A stretch of DNA of 64,000 bases from Tomocerus qinae (Eukaryota > Arthropoda > Collembola > Entomobryomorpha > Tomoceridae): NCBI GenBank assembly GCA_020055645.1, contig CM034546.1, positions 15,066,001-15,130,000 of the forward strand. The letters run 5' to 3'. Below are positions 21,031 through 31,748 of the stretch, piece after piece; position 1 is the stretch's first letter; each line of letters opens with the position of its first letter. A program made the position numbers and the translations under genes. Below the pieces are notes generated by a model that was given only the letters and a program-made list of their open reading frames with translations, had not been told where the DNA came from and searched no databases.

Positions 21031-23653
21031 AGTGTTAAATCTAATAAATATTTTAGTCAAATTTAAAATTCAGGGTTGTTAGTTTTACCAAGATGAGCAC
21101 TGTAACATATTTTACAGTATTTTGTGTAACATTTACATGCCAGACAACGTTAACGGATCATGTAACTTTTTACCAGCTGAACTAGTAAATTTTACTATTT
21201 TAGTTAGTAAATTTGACTATCCACAATAAAAGTGAGGTAAATACTCAACGAGTCACATTAGGACATCATGGTTGGATGGATAGTCCTAGGATTTCAATAT
21301 CGGCAGGTCGAGTGACGAATACTGGTTAATTTTTTGAACTTTTTTGTAGTCTTTTTTGGTCTCAAATGAAAGCTAAGAATTAGCAAAATTTTTTAAAAAT
21401 AATTTTAAACCTGTACGATTAGTACTTTAGTTGATATTAGCAAAACCATTTTACAGTATTTCCTGTTAAAAACATTTACATGATTGAAAAACGTTAATTT
21501 GACAGGAGAATGTGTATACCAAAAGTATCATGCGATCTGACATGATATTGTGTTGTTTTCAACACAATATCATGTTATTATTTTTTACTGTGTGCTATTA
21601 CAAAATTAAATTTAAGGAAGGAGAAATATGCTGCACTCCAAATCAGCGACTTTTTTATCTAGGGTGGGGTTTGGTAATGTGGTTTGAAAATAACTGAACC
21701 ACAAGGCCGCAGCGAGGGGTGGGGAGACAGGGGCACGTGCCCCCCCTCGTAATTGAGAAAAATAAAGAAATTTTTGTCTAAAATCGCAAAAAATCGGTAA
21801 AATTAGCATATTTTTTCTCGGTGCCTACCAGGTTGTCGATTGCGCAAAGTATATTCATCTTTAATTGTCCTGTTTGTTGACTCCAACCCAGTTGTCAGAG
21901 TTCAAACCAACCAGAGTTGTGTTGTAGCCAAGTTTTTTTTAAAATAAGTTATAAAATCTTTAACTTGTTGGTTTCTTTTCGATTCCACTTTGCTGTAAAC
22001 AAGCTATATGCTTTATTGAATATTGGTACTAATATTTTCAATTTCTGATTCTGATTCAGAATCTGTGTCAGAATTACTAGAATGATAAGTTAGTTGGGAA
22101 GCCATTTTAAGCACACTGTCAACCTTTGCAGTATTACTTTGCAACTGAAATTACCTTGGAACTTGACGTAAAGCATGCAAGGTATTAGGATAATATTCAT
22201 TTCCATATTATGCTTATCACAAGCTTATCTCGTATTTTTGTATACAGATAGCATGAAGGTATGTTTTTTTATATATAAGTTGTCATTTCTTTGATTTATA
22301 TATGTTAACATATCTATGGAACAATATACTCCTTCTATGGGATAAAAGACTTTTCCTATTGCCCTCAGTACTTCTTGTTATGGTCCCTTCTACTCTGGCC
22401 CAAAAGACGTTATTTTATGAACAAAATGACTTTTTCTATGACCCCTTTTACCCCCACCCATTTTTTACACTGGAAGTGTTAGGTTGGACACAAAGTCGTA
22501 GTCTCTGCATGGAGGATTGGCATCAGGACAAATATAGGAGAATCCGATTCTTATTATTGTCTGTTGCATGCATTTTCATTGTTCCAATAGCATATTTTGT
22601 TAGCACTTCTAGGTGATTGATGACATTTATCTTAGTCATAACCGGCAAGTAGTTCAACTGTGCATTTCCTTACGATTTCAACCTTTCCAAATACTTTTGA
22701 ATGTTAGAATTCACACACGGCAGAGTTCCTCAGCAGCGCCTGTACCCATCAATTTACCTAAACTCAAAATTACAATTATGTAACTATGTGCTGTACTTCA
22801 ATACAAAACAACAGAAAAATAAAATTAAGAAACTATCTAGTATACCAATAGTAAATTGCTACGTTTATTTTTATTTACAGAGTTTCTTATATTACCATTT
22901 CCCACCCACTTCGTTGGACGTACGCGAAATTCAGCCAATTATGGGAAATATTTCGAATTTGTGGAAAATATAGGAGTTTTTTGAATGGCTGGCTGGGGTC
23001 GGCTCGTCAAAGTTCTTTCAGCTCCTTACATTTTCAAGTCATTACTGTACTGCTTCACAATTGAAGCTCAAAATTAATGAAGGAATTTCATGAAGTCAAT
23101 TTAATCAGTAAAATTTTATAATGAATAGTTATTGGGTGGTTGTTATTAAAGAGTAATAATAGTATGGATGCTCAAAAAAATTCTATGTTCGTGTGTTAAA
23201 ATATGTTAGCAATAAAACTTTTTGTGTTTTAATTTTTGTTTTTTATGTGTAAGTAATAGCACAATAGCAGTTGTAAGATTACACCTACAGATGCTGTTAT
23301 TGTCAGCTGTAGTTTTTCTATATGGTATAGTATATATAGGCTTGCATTTATGCCTATAGTTATATAAGACACCCTTAAACCCAAAAAACCCAAACAACCC
23401 GGGGTCGTGAGTATTTTCCTAAAAAACCCGGGTTTTTTGAAACCTTGTTTAAAGGTCTGCCTCGGATCGGCTCGCTCGCAAAAATTAGCATGTTTTAAGG
23501 ACAGATCATTAGGACTATTGCAATGGACTTTATTATTAACTTGATTAATTATAGTGGGAACATATTAAAATTCCTAAATTACGGAAAGTTTGAACCGATT
23601 ATTTTAAACCGTTTTTGAGTCAGCCGAGTCAGACATTCCTATGCACTATACGC
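21031..23653. other. intergenic with repeat fragments
   Basis: No gene is recognised. At about 21100-21150 and 21452-21500 a motif (TTTTACAGTATTT, then ACATTTACATG, then AACGTTAA) occurs twice. At 21713-21840 is a truncated copy of the G-run MITE family seen at 11858. At about 23375-23450 is a fragment with AAACCC/GGGTTTT ends like the 9100 element. A 104-codon hydrophobic frame at 22302 has no family features. Confidence 0.45.
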
Positions 23654-23853
23654 ATTGCCACGTTGGAAGGAGTATACAGAAAATTGATATATATTATGCA
23701 TATAACAAATTTCACTGATTTCAATCCTAGGAGACTCTAATAACTAGTATCTGACACTTTTTTGCGGAAAAAATTTTTCAGGGGGGCGTAATCCCCATTT
23801 GGGGCTATCTTCGTTCCCTTCTGAGGTATGGCCTTGAAATTAGCATAGCATCT
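23654..23853 (+). repeat. left arm of a fold-back element, with TSD ATTGC
   Basis: The 195-bp arm at 23659-23853 is the near-identical reverse complement of 29044-29237, with only a few differences. The arm is preceded by ATTGC (23654-23658), and the same five bases follow the other arm (29238-29242). The two arms thus form one inserted palindromic element, now split by the LINE. Confidence 0.9.
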
Positions 23854-24433
23854 GTCTTAAAGGTAGGTTAGGTTATCTACTGAGTTTCATCACAAAATTC
23901 GCAATACTTTCTGAAATATTGCATTTTTAAGTCTAAATTTTAACGTTTTGTGACCTCATTTGACCGCATATATCTGGCAAGATAGGATCGATATAGGACA
24001 TTTTACATTTTTAACCCATGAAAGGCATATATGTGCATCGATTTTAATTGGAATTAGAAAAAGAACAAGCCCACTTTAGGAGATATCGTGTCTTAAAGTT
24101 TGGGTAGTAAAGGGTACAGAAATTGTGGCGAAGCTGTAGTAAGTGACCAAAGTTTAGCAACACAAATAGTCAAATAATGGAATTTGACGCAAGAAGAGAG
24201 CGGGAGATTTGGTTACGGAAGGGTGTTTTTGATTTTTCTCTTACTTTTTACTTTTTAAACCAAAATTTTCCTGTTACCCGCACTGGTACAACCCACCTCT
24301 CCTTAACCTGAAGTAACTATAACATTCCTTATATTCATCCTTCCCGAATTGTGTACTTTTTGTCCATTTTACTTCAAATTTACAGCAAGTTAAAATTGGC
24401 TCCTATCTTACACACACTACAACTCAGGAACAG

Positions 24434-25357
24434 ATGGAAGGTGCAAATCCAAGTCCCATGGACACGCAACATTCATCCGAAATTCAAAACACGCCACCCA
24501 ATAAAAAATATTTTAGTATATTTCAAAAATACAATAACGTAAACAATCCAATGGCCAAACACGCAAAGCGAGGTAGAGTTGGTGAAGTCTATGAAGCACT
24601 GGACTCAATTCACAATGAAGCAAAAGAAAAGTTCGAAGCTCCCAAATTTGCAGGCAAAGATGATGATACCATCAAGTTACGTGATTTTAAAGATGGTCTG
24701 GAGTCTATTATGAACCCTTTGAATTCAATCAAAAGCGACTTGGGCGTATTCGTAGCTGTAATCCAAGATCTAGAGGAGAGAACGAGAACACTGGAGTGCA
24801 CAGTGGAAACCTTACAAGAACAGCTGATCTCCCAAGATGACGAAATAAAATACCTACGTAAGCAAGTTGACTTTATACAAGCCGATACAAAACGCAAAAA
24901 TTTGATCATTAGTGGTCTCGATTATAATAAAGCTAACTTTAAGTCAGATGTGGAAGTTATTGAAAAATTTTTCCAAAAGGTGCTCTGTGTCAAAGTGAAA
25001 ACCGAGACTGTTGTGAACCTCAAACCCCATAAATCTGGTTCACCGAGACTACTCGTCAAACTGACTCAAGCCACAGACAAAAAGATTATTTTCAGTAATG
25101 CCAAAAGATTAAAGGAATTCAACCGCCTACGTGACCCTTCCAAAAGAGTATTTATCTCTTCAGATCTGACAAAAGAAGAAGAAAGACGGCGACAACTCCT
25201 TTTGACGGAAATGAAAAAAGCCAAATCCGAAGGAAGAAGGGCAAATATGGCCGGTCAACTTCTATTTATTGACGATAAACTCTATAAAATCGGAAACGAC
25301 GATAAAATTGAACCTGTTAACCGTGTAAAGACTGTGGAACAAATCGCCATGGATTGA
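24434..25357 (+). CDS. LINE ORF1 protein (coiled coil plus RRM-like/CTD)
   Basis: An intact 307-residue frame from ATG 24434. The N-terminal 60 residues are polar and disordered. Residues about 65-155 are charged, with heptad spacing, and are likely to form a coiled coil for trimerisation. From about 155 onward the block K-R-K-N-L-I-I-S-G-L starts the RRM-like and C-terminal region found in ORF1 proteins of many invertebrate LINEs, including V-F-I-S-S-D-L-T-K-E-E-E and a basic E-M-K-K-A-K-S-E-G segment. Such proteins coat the element RNA as chaperones. It lies 91 nt before the open ORF2 frame. Confidence 0.8.
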   Translation: MEGANPSPMDTQHSSEIQNTPPNKKYFSIFQKYNNVNNPMAKHAKRGRVGEVYEALDSIHNEAKEKFEAPKFAGKDDDTIKLRDFKDGLESIMNPLNSIKSDLGVFVAVIQDLEERTRTLECTVETLQEQLISQDDEIKYLRKQVDFIQADTKRKNLIISGLDYNKANFKSDVEVIEKFFQKVLCVKVKTETVVNLKPHKSGSPRLLVKLTQATDKKIIFSNAKRLKEFNRLRDPSKRVFISSDLTKEEERRRQLLLTEMKKAKSEGRRANMAGQLLFIDDKLYKIGNDDKIEPVNRVKTVEQIAMD

Positions 25358-25447
25358 TGTTACGACGAGTCTACTCTTTATCCTGTTCCTTTACCTGATC
25401 TTACACCTATCGCTCACTCCTCCTTGTACAGTAACCAACTTAATTAA

Positions 25448-28400
25448 GAAAAATCAAAAAATATTAAAATTACTTATTGGAATTGCAATGGTATCACCAA
25501 ATTTTTTAATTTAGCCGCCGGTGAAAAAACCCGCATGTCCAAATATTCTTTCATTTGCCTAGCCGAAACTTGGATCTCGACCGCAATGAATCTCTCGCTC
25601 CCTCCGCCATTTGAAAACTTTACTGCTGTGAGCAATCTAGCAATAAAGGATAAACAGATGGGTCGGGCAAGCGGTGGACTGGCAATCTTAGTTAATGTAA
25701 GTAGCTTTGACATATTGGAAACAATTGAAATTACTAATTTATGGTTAATAATATCGGTTAAAGAAAAAAATACTCGTAATTTATTTATAGTGATAGTTGT
25801 ATATCTAAATTGTAAGCAAGACATATCAATTTCAATGAACTTATTATCTGAAAGTATAACCCAATTGCAATGTAAATTCCCAGACGCAAAAATATTATTA
25901 GGAGGTGATTTTAACTCCAGAATTGGAAACTTAGGATACTGTGAAAACAATTTCTGTAGAGACATGAACATAGAGGAAGTGCGAAATTCACAAGATACAA
26001 AAGTGGACTCCAGAGGAAAACTTCTTATTGACTTTCTCGACGACCTCGGATTTATCATACTGAATGGCCGCTGTACATCAGACTCTCCTGGCTCGTTTAC
26101 ATATCTTTCTCATGCGGGAAAAAGCGTTAACGATTTAGTATGCGTCAACTACAATCTTATACCCGACCTGGTTGATTTTGAAGTTATTGAGGACCTGGGA
26201 TTATCGGATCACAACCTGTGTGAAGTAAGTCTCCAGTCCCACAATAAGGTTAATAATGATCAGATCTGTAAACCAATCTTAATCAGGAAATTAATTTGGC
26301 AAGAAGAAAAGTGTAATGATTACAAACAGCAGCTCATTGAGTGGTGTGATATGAACGAATTAGATGAGGAAACTAGTGATGTAGATAATTTGTACGGATA
26401 CATTGTAAATGGCATTAACTTTGCGGCTATGAAATGTGACATGACTAAAACTGTCTCTTTATTAAGACAATCATTATCAAAAAATCAAGTTTGGTTTGAT
26501 CGTGAATGCTTAATAAAGTAAAAAGAGTACTTAGCAGCCAGAAGAAAATGTAGAAAGTCGCACTACAAACCTGATTTATTACAGAAGGCCAATAAAATAA
26601 AATTGGAATTGAAATGCTTGCTCAAACAGAAGAAAGACGCACACTTTAAACTAACCAAAAGTAAATCATCGAATCTAAAAAACAATAGCGATTTTTGGAA
26701 GTGTGCAGAAAAATTCAGGCCCATGAACCATCAGAGTAATATCATTAATAAATCAGGTTGGAGTAAGTTCTATGAGGAAGTAATGCCTCCTCCTGAAAAT
26801 AATACATATAAACCTAAAGAGTGTAAAGTGAAAGAGCTGGATGACACAATTACTAGTGTTGAACTCGCCCTGTCAGCGCGAAGACTAAAAAATGGCAAAA
26901 GCCCTGGAGTTGATGGAATTAAAAATGAATTCCTTAAAACTCTAACACCTAAATTGGAGTCAACTGCTCTTGCACTTTTCAACAAAATTATGTGTAAGGA
27001 AACGGTACCTAAGAAATGGAGTGAAATTGAAGTAGCCTTAATCCACAAAAAGGGAGACCCAAATAATCCACGGAATTATAGGGGAATCTCTCTACTAAAC
27101 ACATTACTTAAATGGTTTTCCTTTATTTTATTAGCGAGGATAACACTTTGGTCAGATGAGAATAAAATAATCCCTGAAGCTCAAGCGGGATTTAGGCAGA
27201 GGAGAGGATGCGATGACCATATCTTTGCCTTGAACGGTATCATTCAATATAACCTGAGATATCAAAATAAAAATGTGTATGCAGCGTTTGTTGATTTCGA
27301 GCGCTGCTTCGATACAGTAAACTTTAATTTGCTTTGGAAAACCCTTGAGAAATTAAAGTTAAGCTCCAAAATTATAAAAATTTTCCAAGCACTATACTGT
27401 AAAGCCTCAATGAAGGTTAGAGCGTATGACGGGCATACTAACCCCATTTTGGTTACACAGGGCCTTATGCAAGGCGAGATATGTTCGCCGTTACTATTTT
27501 GTCTGTACGTACACGACATTGAGGATATTTTTGAGCAATCAGTCTTGTCTAAGGTTGAAATGGGAGGCGGGAAAGGCGTCCATCTTATGATGTACGCCGA
27601 CGATTTAATTTTAATGGCCCCTTCCGCAAAATCATTGCAGTTAAAATTAAATTTACTTAAGCAATATTGTGACTCGAAAAGGTTAACCGTAAATATTGCC
27701 AAAACAAAAATTATGACTTTTAATAAAAGTGGTAAGATACTATTACTACTAATAAATACTTTTACAATGGTCAGGAACTTGAAATTGTCAAATCTTTCAC
27801 ATATTTGGGTGTCCTGTTCTCAACCTCAGGTCTATTCCGAAACGCTGCTAATGATTTCCGGAAGAGAGCTACTGCAAAATTGGTTATTGTATGGTCTATA
27901 CTAACGAAATCTAAGATGGACAGCTGGTACTCAAGAATGAAAATTTTTGACTCTATCTGTCAGTCTACGCTGCTATATAGTAGTGGCGTCTGGGCGATAT
28001 CACACGATAGCATAATAGAATCGGTCCAGACCCAATTCTTGAAAAAGCTATTAAGATTACCCCTAAATACGCCGGACTATGTTATCCGCCTCGAGACAGG
28101 TAGAGTAAAAATTTTCACCAATGTTTTTAAGGCTGCTATCAGACTTTGGGTGAAAATCCTTGGTATGGGCACAGAAAGATACCCAAGACTCATTTTCGAA
28201 ACTCTTTACAATCTAGACAGGGGTGATAAAGGTAATTCATATAACTGGGCGACTCAGTTGAGGAAAATAATAGAAACTATTGGGTTTGGTTTCGTATGGG
28301 AGTCGCAGTCTGTAGATGTCATTAAAGAAAATTACTGCGATATGATCACTAGAATGATGGATATACAGAGACAGACTGACTACTCCAGAAAACCAAACTC

Positions 28401-28803
28401 AAATACATGTATTATCTACAAACATTTAAAAATAAGCTTTGTTTCGCCACAAAAGTATTTGTTGCTAAGAATGCCTATAGAAATCATCCGAGTTATAAGC
28501 CAAATAAGGCTTATAAATAAGTACACCCACAGAATATTTTTAAACGGTATAAAATACGAATTAAAAAATAACGAATTGTGTAGCACATGTTATAACGAAA
28601 ATGAAGAGATGGAAAGCTTAGACCATTTTGTATATAACTGTCGCCCGTACAAACCATTCAGAGATAACGCGCTAGTTAAATATTTAACTAGAGTAAAAGA
28701 CTTCTATACTCTTCTAGAGTCAGATGATAAAACGGTATTATATAATATCTATATTTACTTTGCTCAAGCACTGAAGCTACGTGCTTGGGTCAGAAATGAG
28801 TAA
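25448..28803 (+). pseudogene. LINE ORF2 polyprotein (AP endonuclease - reverse transcriptase), one stop and one frameshift
   Basis: The frame opens at 25448 with W-N-C-N-G-I, the usual endonuclease start; the first ATG is at 25535. The endonuclease shows L-A-E-T-W, G-G-D-F-N-S-R and L-S-D-H-N motifs. A TAA at 26519-26521 interrupts the frame, which continues in the same phase. The reverse transcriptase has K-S-P-G-V-D-G-I (about 26895), A-G-F-R-Q-R-R-G (about 27187), D-F-E-R-C-F-D-T-V, Q-G-x-x-C-S-P-L-L-F and the catalytic Y-A-D-D (about 27595). The frame shifts between about 27730 and 27765 and continues to 28803. The C-terminal domain includes C-S-T-C followed by H-F-V-Y-N-C. ORF2 nicks the target and primes reverse transcription from it. 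Confidence 0.85.
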
Positions 28804-29043
28804 AGGTTGCCAATCCACCGTAATAATAATGATAATATAAATTACTTATTCTATAATAATTGATGAAATAGAAACTCTGTAACTCGGTATAAAGATAAAG
28901 ATTTAGTAATTATGTAATGTAACATTACTCTTTAATAAGAGCTAACTAGACTAGTATTTGTAATCAAAATAATTTTGGCAATATACTGTGTAATGAATGT
29001 TAATTCAAGAAGCACAATAAAGTTATCTATCTATCTATCTATC

Positions 29044-29242
29044 AGATGCTATGCTAATTTCAAGGCCATACCTCAGAAGGGAACGAAGATAGCCCCAAAT
29101 GGGTATTACGCCCCCTGAAAAATTTTTTCCCCAAAAAAGTGTCAGATACTAGTTATTAGAGTCTCCTAGGATTGAAATCAGTGAAATTTGTTATATGCAT
29201 AATATATATCAATTTTCTGTATACTCCTTCCAACGTGATTGC
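29044..29242 (+). repeat. right arm of the fold-back element, with TSD ATTGC
   Basis: A 194-bp arm (29044-29237), reverse complement of 23659-23853, begins immediately after the LINE's TATC tail. It is followed by ATTGC (29238-29242), the duplicate of the bases before the left arm. Confidence 0.9.
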
Positions 29243-30210
29243 TGCTCTCTACTTAATAGTTATTTGGAGTTATACACTCAATGTTATCCAATTTAGTTCT
29301 TTATTTATGCATATTTTAATTGCTACTTGTGTGTCACTGTTTTGCAATTTGCGCAACAAGAGTCTATTCAAATTTTGAAGGTGTTGTTACGGTAATTGGG
29401 AGTACTTTAAACGTTAAAAATGGGTTGGATACTTCAAATATACATTTAAACTTTCACCATTGTAATCGAATCATCTGTAATATAATCGTAGATTTGAATA
29501 AAATGTCTGATAGGAGAGCCTAGGAAACCTGCATATATTTCGTTACGCAAAACATCTTCCCCCATGTGTAACGCAACACAAGTGCTATAATGCTATGCTG
29601 ACTGTAACACTTTTGGGTACGTCCTCCTCCCATCAACTGCACACATAATATTTGCACGTTGCTTAAAAACAAAATGCATCCCAACTTCTTCTAAACCACC
29701 GAAATGAGTTGTTTCAAAACATTAACAGAAATTTTCATAAGTTAATTATTGACTTATTAATGATTTAATAATAATATTATAATGATTAGCGAAAGGGGAC
29801 AATTTGTAATGATCGTAATGTACATATTAATTACATAGCAAAACCTCTAATACAAATTGGATTTGCTATCGACAAACTTATTTAGCATATTTTTATGGGT
29901 ATGATATTAATTTACTACCACCTTGATTTCTTTGTCCCATTTTGCACACCTTTTTGTAGAATTAAATTACAGACTGGTTAACATAATGACCTAAGGGAAA
30001 TACTGATGATTTTTTCGGAATTGTTTTTGATACTACTGTGATGGGTGGCCTGCTGAAATTCTCCTGAGTGCTAGGTTAGCCCCTTAGATGGGTTCACTAG
30101 TTGTAGGCTTATAACCAAATATCCGAGTCTGATTCAATTTGGTTTAATTTTTAAACCCCCAATTCGTTTCTTACTTCACAAATTATATACTTTATTTATT
30201 CATTCGATCT
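29243..30210. other. intergenic, nothing recognised
   Basis: AT-rich sequence, with no coding signal, between the fold-back element and a second LINE fragment. Confidence 0.4.
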
Positions 30211-30585
30211 TCCTTTGCCTATCGAAGTACCAAACTATGGAATTCCCTACCCTCGAGTGTTCAAGAAAGTGACTGCTATGTTACCTTTGATAAAAAAATA
30301 CGAGAACATTTACTGAAAAAAGGGTATAAAAATGGATTATTATATATTGTATAATTATAATCTCTAATTACCGATAGATAAATCTTAATATTTACTATAT
30401 TATTATAATCTAGATAATAACACACCTGACGAAATTATTAAAATATGTATTACATAATTTTAAATTAATATTAGATAGAGTGACTTGAAGAAGAAGAAAA
30501 CGGAAGCTATGTATTTATACGTTGTAACTGTTACTGAATGGTCACTTAAATAAATAAATCAATCAATCAATCAATCAATTCATAG
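30211..30585 (+). mobile_element. 5'-truncated LINE, C terminus and (AATC)n tail
   Basis: The frame 30211-30354 encodes Y-R-S-T-K-L-W-N-S-L-P followed by a helix-like basic end with F-D-K-K-I-R-E-H-L, the usual last part of a LINE ORF2 (yR...WNsLP...F...l). A 3' UTR of about 190 bp ends in about five AATC units near 30560-30582. The fragment differs from the 23854 LINE in its C terminus and tail, so it is another family. Confidence 0.65.
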
Positions 30586-30931
30586 CGCGAATTTTGAAAT
30601 TGTCAAAAGGTGCAAAGAAGAAAAATGTCTTCTAGTACCTTTTCACTTACAATATACATAAAGATTCCCAATTATAAAACTAATGGAAAGCAGTAACAGA
30701 AGCTCATCCGAGTAAATGGGACGTGAATAAGTTTTTGGTAAAAGAGTAATAAATGTTGAATAATATTGACTATTAAATTAATTGAAAGTTCAAAATGATT
30801 GATTTCGTTCTAATTGTTAACATTTTCTGACTTTCTGGCTCACAAGCAAATCTCAATTTTTTAGGAGCGGTTCGAAGTATTTTGCTGCCTTATGTTTAAC
30901 AATTATTACAAAAAAGTTCTTTAAGTGCATT

Positions 30932-31223
30932 TTTCTTCTTTTATTAAAATAAGCGTTCCTTCTTTTATTAAAATAAGCGTTCCTTCTTTTATTAAAATAA
31001 GCGTTCCTTCTTTTATTAAAATAAGCGTTCCTTCTTTTATTAAAATAAGCGTTCCTTCTTTTATTAAAATAAGCGTTCATTATTTTATTAAAATAAGCGT
31101 TCCTTCTTTTATTAAAATAAGCTGTCCTTCTTTTATTGAAATAAGCGTTTCTTCCTTTATTAAAATAAGCTGTCCTTCTTTTATTGAAATAAGCGTTTCT
31201 TCCTTTTTTAAAATAAGTATTCC
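30932..31223. repeat. 24-bp minisatellite, about 12 copies
   Basis: Units of TTATTAAAATAAGCGTTCCT plus CTTT repeat about 12 times with 24-bp period; later copies vary (GCTGTCC, TTGAAATAAG). As 24 is a multiple of three and the unit lacks stops in some frames, long frames run through it on both strands, and the minus-strand frame repeats Y-F-N-K-R-R-N-A. I read this as a simple repeat rather than a gene. Confidence 0.9.
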
Positions 31224-31748
31224 TTTTTATTGCGTTTTTAGGGAAAGCATAAATATATTTCAATAAAAATGGTAAGCTAGGTCTATAGGAAATTAATGTC
31301 TCTTTCAAGTTAGTCAAAATCTGGTAATCCGTTCCCAACTGGACTAAATGTTTGGTTCCGTAAGCTCGCTCCCTAAGATGAGCTGAAAGAGCTTTCCACA
31401 ATCACAAATTATACGTATTAATAAAATTGGTGTCTAGTCAATTGACAATAGCCATTACCACCATAATGAGGTGAGGAATAATATAATTTAATGCTTATCC
31501 AAGTAGTTGACAAGTTACAATTAAGGATAGTAACATAATATAATGAGCACATATTATTATACCTTGTATATAAGTAAAAAAATTAATATTATTTTTGTAG
31601 TTGTCAAATAAATTTCGAAGCCACAAAGTTGAACCTACGGCTATAAAAATTTAACACTAGCTCTTTTCTCTAGGTATTTCAACAACAAAAACAATGGATT
31701 ATACCGGTTTCAACAAAAGTTTTCCATTAGAATTTTAACTAATTTCAG
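31224..31748. other. intergenic 5' flank of the broken receptor
   Basis: The first part (about 31290-31395) contains AGCTCGCTCCCTAAGATGAG, a wording close to the ends of the interspersed repeats at 40.7 kb and 58.2 kb. The remainder, to 31748, is AT-rich and may hold the promoter of the 31749 gene. Confidence 0.4.

Larger units (their letters stand above)
23854..29043 (+). mobile_element. nearly full-length non-LTR retrotransposon (LINE)
   Basis: A 5.2-kb LINE with a 5' UTR of about 580 bp (23854-24433), ORF1 (24434-25357), a 90-180 bp spacer, ORF2 with endonuclease, reverse transcriptase and C-terminal Cys-His motif (about 25448-28803), a 3' UTR of about 220 bp and a (TATC)5 tail at 29024-29043. 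The endonuclease is of the AP type. The tetranucleotide tail and CxxC...HxxxxC C terminus point to the Jockey/I/CR1 side of the LINE tree; the clade is not certain. ORF2 has one stop and one frameshift, so this copy is probably inactive, but little else has decayed. It inserted into the exact middle of a fold-back element. Confidence 0.9.

Noticed and set aside
22302..22616. 104-codon hydrophobic frame, considered as a small membrane protein
   Set aside because: No family features, no neighbour paralogue, and AT-rich composition that yields hydrophobic frames by chance.
23854..29043. LINE and its flanking arms as one element with terminal inverted repeats
   Set aside because: LINEs have no terminal inverted repeats; the tail ends before the arm, and the arms with their own 5-bp TSD form a separate fold-back element.
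30853..31401. 182-codon minus-strand frame with Y-F-N-K repeats, considered as a gene
   Set aside because: The frame is kept open by a 24-bp minisatellite; the flanking parts match dispersed repeat wording rather than a protein family.
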